From: JAWLFY01 sp964462125
GTDB taxonomy: Bacteria > Planctomycetota > Planctomycetia > Pirellulales > Pirellulaceae
Length of the DNA stretch: 9,981 bases
Assembly: GCA_964462125.1 (NCBI GenBank)
Contig: CAYWXT010000210.1
Span: forward strand, 1-9,981
Direction: 5' to 3'
In this document: piece after piece, positions 1 to 5,964 of the stretch
Layout of the letters: every line of letters begins with the position of its first letter
Position numbering within the stretch: position 1 is the stretch's first letter
Position numbers and translations under genes: made by a program
Notes under the pieces: model-generated
What the model was told of the DNA's origin: nothing
Seen by the model: only the letters and a program-made list of their open reading frames with translations
The model's database searches: none

Positions 1-43
1 TCCCTGTCGTTGGAGCTCGTGCAGTTTTCGCATTTTGATATCA

Positions 44-130
44 CCCTCCCGCTCGCGGGAGGGCCGGCCTCTCAGGGCCGGGGAGGGCACCCTCTCCGAG
101 CCTGAGAGCTCGACTCTCCCAAGGGGAGAG
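44..130. repeat. cluster of GC-rich palindromes (REP-like intergenic element)
   Basis: Three inverted repeats lie back to back. Positions 44-63 form CCCTCCCGC/GCGGGAGGG with almost no loop. Positions 64-81 form CCGGCC/GGCCGG around six bases. Positions 114-130 form CTCTCCC/GGGAGAG around three bases. No reading frame here looks coding. Clusters like this usually occur as dispersed extragenic palindromes, but whether this one is repeated elsewhere in the genome cannot be seen from one copy. It could also be part of the 3' region of a gene off the left edge. Confidence 0.5.
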
Positions 131-198
131 TGTTGCAAATGCTTATCAAGCCACAAATCGCAAAGGGTGTGCCTCATTGGTTGACAGCCTTCGCAACG

Positions 199-234
199 CA
201 GCCCGCGACTCCCCGGTGAGTCGCGGGCTGTTTT
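199..234 (+). terminator. intrinsic (Rho-independent) terminator
   Basis: A perfect 12-bp GC-rich stem (199-210 pairing with 219-230) with an 8-nt loop is followed directly by TTTT at 231-234. The T-run is on the plus-strand side only, so it would stop transcription coming from a gene left of the window. It would also insulate the downstream secreted-protein gene. Confidence 0.75.
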
Positions 235-341
235 CGTCATTCTTGCCAGAATCTTTCGCTGGCAGCGTAACACCTCGGGATTCGCCCGTATGAGAGGCAA
301 CAGCGTGAACCTCACGCTCCATGAACTCGCCCTCTCCAACC

Positions 342-345
342 GGAG
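342..345 (+). promoter_or_regulatory. ribosome binding site deciding the start at 353
   Basis: GGAG lies seven bases before the ATG at 353. The in-frame ATG at 290 has no comparable site and would place 21 polar residues before the signal peptide. Confidence 0.6.
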
Positions 346-352
346 TTTGAAC

Positions 353-1324
353 ATGACCCGCCGCATCCGCCTTCATTACCTACTCGCGTTCGTCGCCGTC
401 GTCGCAGTCGGCTCCTTGCCTGTGGGCACGGGAGCCAACGCCCAGGGCATCCGTCTGGGGAAAGGGCTGAACATCAACCTCGGATCTGGTTTGGGCGGAT
501 CCATTCGTCGAGTCACGCCTTCCAGCGTTCCATCTCGGGCGTTCGATACCTTCTACCGCGGGTCGAACAATTCGTCGGGCTCGTCGGCGAGGATTTCTGT
601 TCCAAGCGGAGGCAACGCGCTCCGTTCGCGCAACGCGTCGCCCTTCGGGTTGTCCCGGATCGTGCAGGCTGCGACCGGTTTATCGATCGGGGGTGGTACG
701 GCGCGAACTTCGCCACCTCGTGGTGGGTCGGAATGCATTTTGAACCCTCATCCGACGCCTCCCCGTCACGTTGACCCGGTTGTGGTGGTTGGAAATCCGA
801 CGGCGCCCCCACCTCCGGAACAAGAGCTGACCGCGGAGGAGCAAGCCCGTGAACACGTTTTGGCGGCGCGGATGGCATTTGAAAAGTCGGATTACTCTGG
901 CGCGCTCAAGCAGATGGACGAAGCCGTCGAGTTGGTGCCGAAGAACCAGGATGCGCTGCAATTCCGCTCGCTGATCCTGTTCGCCATGCAGGATTATAAA
1001 CCGGCCGCCGCGGAAGCCTACAACGCGATACTGCTCGGCCCGATCTGGACCTGGGAGACGGTTCGTGATCTCTACCCGGTCCCGGACCGCTACAGCGAAC
1101 ACTATCGTCGTCTACAGCAGGACGCCAAGGCGGACCGCGAGGCGATGGATACCCAGTTCCTGCTGGCCTACCACCATCTCGTGTTGGGGCATCTCGCCGT
1201 CGGCGAAAAGCAACTCCGCCGGGTGCTCAAGATCCAGCCCGAGGAACCGGTTACCCAGCAACTTCTCGAGGTCGTCGTCGCGATGCAAGCCGAATCGGAA
1301 ACCAAGCCGGTCTCGACGCCGTAG
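353..1324 (+). CDS. secreted TPR-containing protein, planctomycete type
   Basis: This is a 323-residue exported protein of unknown function. The ATG at 353 is chosen over the in-frame ATG at 290 because it has GGAG at 342-345 and opens directly with a signal peptide: RR at residues 3-4, a hydrophobic core at about 9-24, and a likely cut after ANA at residue 30. Residues 31-158 are a Gly/Ser/Pro-rich, probably disordered stretch. Residues 160-308 are helical with TPR-like repeats (a helix pair around DYSGALKQMDEAVELVPKN, then a later pair ending LRRVLKIQPEEP). Between them is an aromatic linker, WTWETVRDLYPVPDRYSEHY, of a kind I recall from planctomycete TPR proteins. The likely location is the periplasm or cell surface. 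It converges on the kinase gene with only 35 bases between stops, so the two are not co-transcribed. No catalytic motif is visible. The TPR role in protein binding is family knowledge; the partner is unknown. Confidence 0.8.
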   Translation: MTRRIRLHYLLAFVAVVAVGSLPVGTGANAQGIRLGKGLNINLGSGLGGSIRRVTPSSVPSRAFDTFYRGSNNSSGSSARISVPSGGNALRSRNASPFGLSRIVQAATGLSIGGGTARTSPPRGGSECILNPHPTPPRHVDPVVVVGNPTAPPPPEQELTAEEQAREHVLAARMAFEKSDYSGALKQMDEAVELVPKNQDALQFRSLILFAMQDYKPAAAEAYNAILLGPIWTWETVRDLYPVPDRYSEHYRRLQQDAKADREAMDTQFLLAYHHLVLGHLAVGEKQLRRVLKIQPEEPVTQQLLEVVVAMQAESETKPVSTP

Positions 1325-1359
1325 GCTAATCTTGCGATTTCATCACAATGCTGAGGCCA

Positions 1360-4300
1360 TTAGCGGTCCTCGGCCGCCAAGGACTGCTCGGCCTCCGCGC
1401 GGAGCACGACCAGTTCAAACTCGGGGAAGGGCTGCTTGTCCATCTGCTCGGTCGCGCGGCTGAGACTTTCCAGGGCGCCGTCTCGGTCACCCAAAGCCGA
1501 TTGAATCTGAGAGGCGACGAGCCAGCCCAACGGATCGCGGTCGTCCGCCGGGATCGCCTCGAGTGCTGCTGCCGCGGCGTCCCATCGACCGGCGCGACCG
1601 AGGATCAACCCGCGAATCGTCAGCTGTCGCGGGGACACGCCAGGGCGATCCGGCGAGCAGTCCTCGGTCAGCTCAAGCAGCGTGTCGATCGTCGCGGCGG
1701 ATCCGTGGGAGTCCGCCGGATCCGACGAACGTTCAGGGGATGCGTTGTTCGGATCGACCGTGGAAACGGCACCGCCAAGGACGGAGAAGAACGGCTCCGC
1801 GGGGGTCAGGGAAAACGAGCGGTATAGCGCCACGTTCGCCGCATAGCCGCGAGAGTCCGGCCGTTGGGCCAATAACTCCTCGTAGGTCGCCACCACTTCC
1901 TGAATCAGCCCGGCGGTCCGCTCGTGCCGCGGGTCGACCTCTGCGATGCTGGTCAATGCGCTGACTGTGTTATGGCCATACGCCAAGACTTGCGGGTGAT
2001 CTTGGAACACACGGCGGTACAGAGTCAACGCTTTCTCGTAGTAGTGGACCGATTCCCGGCCGCCGTCTCGCTTCGCCGACATCGTGCCGAGGTTCCCGTA
2101 GATATGTCCCAAGAACCAAGCGTATTCGGGGATCGCGGGGTTTTCTCGGGTGAGTCGTTCGCGGACTTCCGCTGCCATCAAGAAACTGTCTCGGGATTCG
2201 TCCGGTCGGCCGTTGTGGAAAAGCGCCAAGGCGACGTTGTTGTAGCTGCCGGCCAATGCGTTCTCGTAGTGGTGTCGGCTGGGGGCCAGTTCGACCAACC
2301 GGGACCGCAGTTCGACGGCCTTTTGTCCGTAGTCCAGCGACGCTTTCCAGTCGCCGAGTTTGAAGCCGTAGTGCACCCCGGCGCCGGAGTAGGTGTTCGC
2401 GATCGCGTACAGGCTCTCCGGATCCTCGCCTAGAGTTTCCAACAATGGTTCGGCAAGGCGGACGGCGTCGAGAAACAGCTTTTCGGCTTCGTGTTTCTTT
2501 CCACGATTGGCTCGGGTCAGTGCGATGTTATGTGTCATCTTGGCGAGCGACAGCTGATCTTTCTCGCGGGCGTGCTCGACGATCAGATCCGTGAAGACTT
2601 CGGCGGCGGCGGCGTAGGCGGCTTCGGCTTGTCCGTGAGAGCTTCCCGAAAGGTGGGCATCGCCGATGGCCGAGTGGGCGTCGGCCAAACCTTCGGCGGC
2701 TCGGATCGCGTCGTCCTCCCGCGTTTCCTCCATGAGTTGTTGATAGATCTCGATCGCGCTGCTGTAGAGGGCGAAGACGTCATCGCTGCCGGGATCCAGG
2801 ATGTGCATGATTTCACCCAAGCGGGCGTAGGCTGCGGCGGTTTCAAACCGCAGTGACGGGTCGCCGCTCGCCTCGCTGAGGAACTCGTCGTAGTAGTTGC
2901 GGGCCTTTTCCAAGAGTGCCTGCCGCAACGGTTGGGTTCCGGGGGTGCGGGCAAGCACTCCATCGCGTTCGGCGACCTCCGTCAGGTATTCCTGTACGAC
3001 TTGCTGGGCCTGTTGGAATCGCTCGTCGGCGAGTTGTCGGGCCGCGATCGCGCTTCGAGACGAGTCGACCGCCTGGTTCCACTGCCACGCCACAGCGGCG
3101 ACACCGACGAGGGAGACGACGGCGACCGCTGAGGCGAACTGGCCAATCATCCGCCGTCGCTTGCGTTCCTCCCCCGCCCGGACCAAAGCCGAGGTTCGAT
3201 CGATTTCGGTGTCGCGCAACCGTTGGGCGACGCCCGCAAGATACGCCGAGACCCGAGAGGCGACCTGTCCCGCATCGGCCGGACGCTCCTCCGGCGACGC
3301 TCGCAGGCAATCCTCACACAGGCGGACCAGTTCGGAATCGTGGTCGGATACTCGCAGGAGTTCGATCGAACCGGCCAAGTCTCCTGCGGACAGTTTTTGA
3401 AGAGCCTCGTTCGTCTCGAGTCCTTCACACAGGCCGCAGCCGGTGAGGATTTCATAGAGGATGGCTCCGAGGCCGAACACGTCCGCTCTCGCGTCGACCA
3501 AGTGCAGATCGCCGCGGGCCTGTTCCGGGGCCATGCAGTTCGGCGTGCCGACGATATCCCCGGCCCGTGTGAGATTGCAGTCCAGGGGCGGTCCGAGTCC
3601 GATCGCACAATCCACGCCCGCGTCAGCCGCGCCCGNNNNNNNNNNNNNNNNNNNNNNNNNNNNNNNNNNNNNNNNNNNNNNNNNNNNNNNNNNNNNNNNN
3701 NNNNNNNNNNNNNNNNNNNNNNNNNNNNNNNNNNNCGCCCGCGTCAGCCGCGCCCGTTTCATCCACACCCGTTTCATCCGCTCGCCCGATGTTTGCCGAG
3801 TGGTCTCGTTGATCGTCCGACCGCTCCAGGCTGTTCGGCACCATTGCGTCCGGGGCGGAAGTCTTTGGTGCGGCCGCCTCCGCGTTCGGTGCAGGGTTTG
3901 GCGGACCGGGAAATTTTTCGGGAGCCTGGCCTGGGGGTGCGTTCAGTCGCTTGGCCAGCCCCCAATCCATCACCTGAACCTCGCCGAAGCGGCCAACCAT
4001 CACGTTTTGGGGCTTGAGATCGCGATGGACCACCCCTTCGGCATGCACGTAGGCGATCGTTCGAGCGACCTGTTCGAAGGTGCCCAAGAGTCCCGTTAGG
4101 CCTTGCTTTCCCGGCGGCCGATTTCGCAGCTGGCTGTCGAGTGTTTGCCCCTCGACCAGCCGCATCGATAAAAACGCGGTCCCGTCATCCAACCGCCCGT
4201 GGTCATAGATGGGGGGAATACCGGGATGCTGCAGCGTCCCGGTCAGCTTGGCCTCTCGTCGGAATCGCTCTTCGGCGGCGGCGTCTCCCCGGTGTTGGGA

Positions 4301-4840
4301 CCGCAGCAGTTTCACGGCAACCGTCCGTTCACCACGTTCGTCGTGGGCTCGCCAAACATCCCCGATTCCCCCACGACCGATCCGCGTGAGGAAGCGATAC
4401 CGGTGGCTCGCCGGCGGGAATTGTTGTTCCGGGGGCGGAGGCAGAAACGACCGCCAATAATCACTCTTGTAGACGCCGCTGTTGATGCTTTCGGGGCGGC
4501 GGCCAATCGAGTCCCACAGCCGTTCATATTCCTGAGTCGCAGGAGCCTCCCCTCGTTCCCGGCGGAGTTCAATATCGAGGGCGATCAGTTCGAGCAACAG
4601 CAACGCTCGTTGGTCACCATGGGTGCCCGCGAGAAAATGGTCGATCCGTTGCTGCTGATCGGGCGTCGATCGCTCGAATTGTGTGCAGACCGTCTCGATC
4701 CGACGAAGCGAGGCGACCGACAGTTCTTCCGTGGTCGAGCGTGATTGCGACTCGCCGCTGTCCAACCCCGACGAATCCTGCGAGCGATCGTGCGGGCCTT
4801 TCATGGTCGATCGCGCGCGGTTGGGGTGGAGTCGGTTCAC
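1360..4840 (-). CDS. receptor-like Ser/Thr protein kinase with TPR domain (interrupted by scaffold gap)
   Basis: This is one gene split by 100 Ns; collapsing the gap and its 21-nt duplication gives 1119 residues. Numbering below uses that model. Residues 40-110 form the helical N-terminal segment common in planctomycete kinases. The kinase domain has the Gly-rich loop IGRGGIG (154-160), the ATP lysine K177 in VAVK, helix-C E196, HRDLKPQN (272-279), DWG in place of DFG (292-294), GTPNCMAPEQ (391-400) and conserved D413 and R479. All catalytic residues are present, so it should be active. An extra Pro/Ala/acidic stretch of about 90 residues lies between DWG and GTP. One membrane span is at about 525-545, after a basic ERKRRR. 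Residues 550-1119 are helical TPR-like repeats, presumably outside the cytoplasmic membrane. The GTG start at 4840 has AAGGAG ten bases upstream and overlaps the sigma-factor stop. Substrate and signal are unknown; the nearby sigma factor is a natural candidate. Confidence 0.88.
3615..3756. repeat. exact 21-nt direct duplication flanking the assembly gap
   Basis: The 21 bases at 3615-3635 are identical to those at 3736-3756. The first copy ends at the last known base before the Ns, and the second starts at the first base after them. Both encode GAADAG in the same kinase reading frame. Just beyond the right copy, a 12-base unit recurs with period 15 (3753-3764 and 3768-3779), encoding DETG twice. 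The pattern fits either an unmerged contig overlap or the ends of a longer minisatellite inside the kinase activation segment. Confidence 0.85.
3636..3735. other. scaffold gap of 100 Ns
   Basis: Exactly 100 Ns are present, the customary placeholder for unknown length. The gap lies within the kinase gene. Because 100 is not a multiple of three, it throws the two halves into different apparent frames. Removing 121 bases (100 Ns plus one 21-nt copy) puts both halves in the same frame. Confidence 0.95.
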
Positions 4841-5541
4841 GTCGGGGAATCTCCTTCCGCCTGCCAGATGGTACGAATCAGATTCAACCGGCGTTCGACC
4901 GACCGCCGGGCACAGCCGACCCGCTCGGCAATCTCGTCGACCCGGTAACCCTCCATCCGCAACATCGCGATCGTTTGCAGGGCTTCATCGGCGAGGGCAT
5001 CGAACAGGTCTTGGCATTGTTGGGCGAACTCCTCCGGCGTTTCCGCCACGGAGGCGCCTTGGGGTATTTGGTCGATCCCAGCGTCACCATTGGATGAGTC
5101 CCCTGGAGCAAAGATTGACTCTCCGCAGACTTTCCCGCCACCACGTTTTTGGCGGGTCTCGTGGCGGACATATCCCTGTGCCTTGCGGGTCGCGATGCAC
5201 AGCAGCAATCGCCACAGCTCCTGGCGGTCTTGGATTTCCCCAAATGAACCTTGGGCTGCCCTCAAGCAAAGACTCTTAAAGGCGCTGAGCGCGACGTCTT
5301 CCTCATCAAGGACCCGCCGCATCCGTTCGGGCAATCGATGCCGAGCATGACGGAGCAATCGAGGGTAACAGTACGTCCACAAAAGCCCCGCAGCGTCCTG
5401 GTCACCCGCTTCCAACGCGCGCAGCCAGACCGTGACGTCCGAGTCCGTTCGCGATTCTTCGCCGGTCGACGTTTCGCCACACGCCGAGTTCCCACTCTTG
5501 ACGGGTGAGTCCGCGTCGACGTGCGGGTTCGCATCGGCCAT
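4837..5541 (-). CDS. ECF-like RNA polymerase sigma factor (planctomycete type)
   Basis: This 234-residue sigma-70 family protein has a region-2-like part at about residues 37-132 (DVTVWLRALEAGDQDAA, then a helix-rich segment with DEEDVALSAFKSL and the basic RHETRQKRGGGK). A region-4 helix-turn-helix lies at about 185-224 (ALQTIAMLRMEGYRVDEIAE, then GCARRSVERRLNLIR), which would contact the -35 element. The linker between them is acidic and poorly conserved in look. The ATG at 5541 is preferred over an in-frame GTG at 5601 because third-position GC drops in the extra 20 codons. Neither start has a clear ribosome binding site. The stop overlaps the kinase start (GTGA), so the two are probably translationally coupled. 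Planctomycetes have many ECF factors paired with Ser/Thr kinases in place of anti-sigma factors; that the kinase controls this factor is inference. Confidence 0.85.
   Translation of the reverse strand: MADANPHVDADSPVKSGNSACGETSTGEESRTDSDVTVWLRALEAGDQDAAGLLWTYCYPRLLRHARHRLPERMRRVLDEEDVALSAFKSLCLRAAQGSFGEIQDRQELWRLLLCIATRKAQGYVRHETRQKRGGGKVCGESIFAPGDSSNGDAGIDQIPQGASVAETPEEFAQQCQDLFDALADEALQTIAMLRMEGYRVDEIAERVGCARRSVERRLNLIRTIWQAEGDSPT
4851..4856 (-). promoter_or_regulatory. ribosome binding site for the kinase GTG start
   Basis: On the minus strand AAGGAG lies ten bases before the GTG at 4840, inside the end of the sigma-factor gene. The next in-frame ATG (4804) has no such site, so the GTG start is preferred. 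Confidence 0.6.
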
Positions 5542-5616
5542 GAATCGACGCTTTTTCAGAGAGTGACGATCAGTTCGCGGTTCGGTGACTGCGACGGTCA
5601 CGACATCAGGAGCGGT

Positions 5617-5631
5617 ACTGGAGGTTCCAGT
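5617..5631. promoter_or_regulatory. short inverted repeat between divergent sigma and LEPR-XLL genes
   Basis: ACTGGA and TCCAGT are perfect inverted 6-mers separated by three bases. They lie in the 137-nt divergent intergenic region. On the minus strand the sequence TAAACT (5634-5629) overlaps it and could serve as a -10 box, but no good -35 is seen. This is an operator or promoter candidate only. Confidence 0.2.
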
Positions 5632-5678
5632 TTACCAGCGGTCCCGACTCGTCACTTTAATTGACTGCAAGAAAACCG

Positions 5679-5879
5679 ATGTTTCCCTTTCGGAACCGAA
5701 CCGCCCGCTCCCAGCAAACCCGCACCCGGCCGACGGCCCCGCGGGGGCGTGAGGCGCAGCGGCGGATGCTGGTCCAGGAGCTGGAACCGCGACATCTGCT
5801 CAGTACCGTACCGCTCACGCCGCTGCAACGGAATACGTTGTCGAACCACGATCAACCCAGATGGCTCTACGCGGAATAG
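5679..5879 (+). CDS. short ORF with LEPR-XLL surface-protein leader, possibly a gene remnant
   Basis: This is a 66-codon frame. Its N-terminus is rich in Arg, Thr and Gln, followed at about residues 30-43 by RRMLVQELEPRHLLS. That matches the LEPR-XLL leader found at the start of large planctomycete extracellular proteins (family knowledge, recalled). Such proteins normally run on for hundreds to thousands of residues; here the frame stops 23 residues after the motif. Third positions are GC-rich up to the motif and become mixed after it, suggesting that the leader part is or was coding and the tail is not. No strong ribosome binding site precedes the ATG. It is divergent from the sigma-factor gene and convergent with pnp. 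The likeliest reading is a truncated or decayed surface-protein gene. A genuine short peptide cannot be excluded. Confidence 0.5.
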   Translation: MFPFRNRTARSQQTRTRPTAPRGREAQRRMLVQELEPRHLLSTVPLTPLQRNTLSNHDQPRWLYAE

Positions 5880-5933
5880 CCGACGGCTTGCGTCGATCGA
5901 TTCCGCGGTCATTGGCAGGCATAGCGATCGAGG

Positions 5934-5952
5934 CCCGGCGATTGACGCCGGG
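5934..5952 (-). terminator. stem-loop just after pnp, possible terminator
   Basis: CCCGGCG and CGCCGGG form a perfect 7-bp stem with a 5-base loop, starting 12 bases after the pnp stop on the minus strand. No T-run follows, so it may be a 3'-end stabiliser or a weak terminator, not a classical intrinsic one. Confidence 0.4.
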
Positions 5953-5964
5953 GCTGGGGCTGGT

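Larger units (their letters stand above)
1..352. other. intergenic region before the secreted TPR gene
   Basis: Apart from the palindrome cluster and the terminator, nothing here is coding. A short inverted repeat (GCCAG at 245-249 with CTGGC at 259-263) lies between the terminator and the next gene. I could not identify a convincing -35/-10 pair. A promoter for the gene starting at 353 should lie between about 235 and 340. Confidence 0.5.

Noticed and set aside
1353..1371. Imperfect hairpin between the convergent secreted-protein and kinase genes
   Set aside because: The stem is short with a bulge, overlaps the kinase stop and has no T-run on either strand.
3636..3735. A true frameshift splitting the kinase into two genes
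   Set aside because: The frame difference comes only from the arbitrary 100-N length. The flanking 21-nt identity restores a single frame.
3223..4099. Plus-strand open frames spanning the N gap
   Set aside because: They are antisense to the kinase, cross 100 unknown bases and have low-complexity translations. The kinase motifs on the minus strand are decisive.
5542..5601. GTG start at 5601 for the sigma factor
   Set aside because: The extra 20 codons have clearly lower third-position GC than the rest and no ribosome binding site. The ATG at 5541 is preferred, though the alternative is not excluded.
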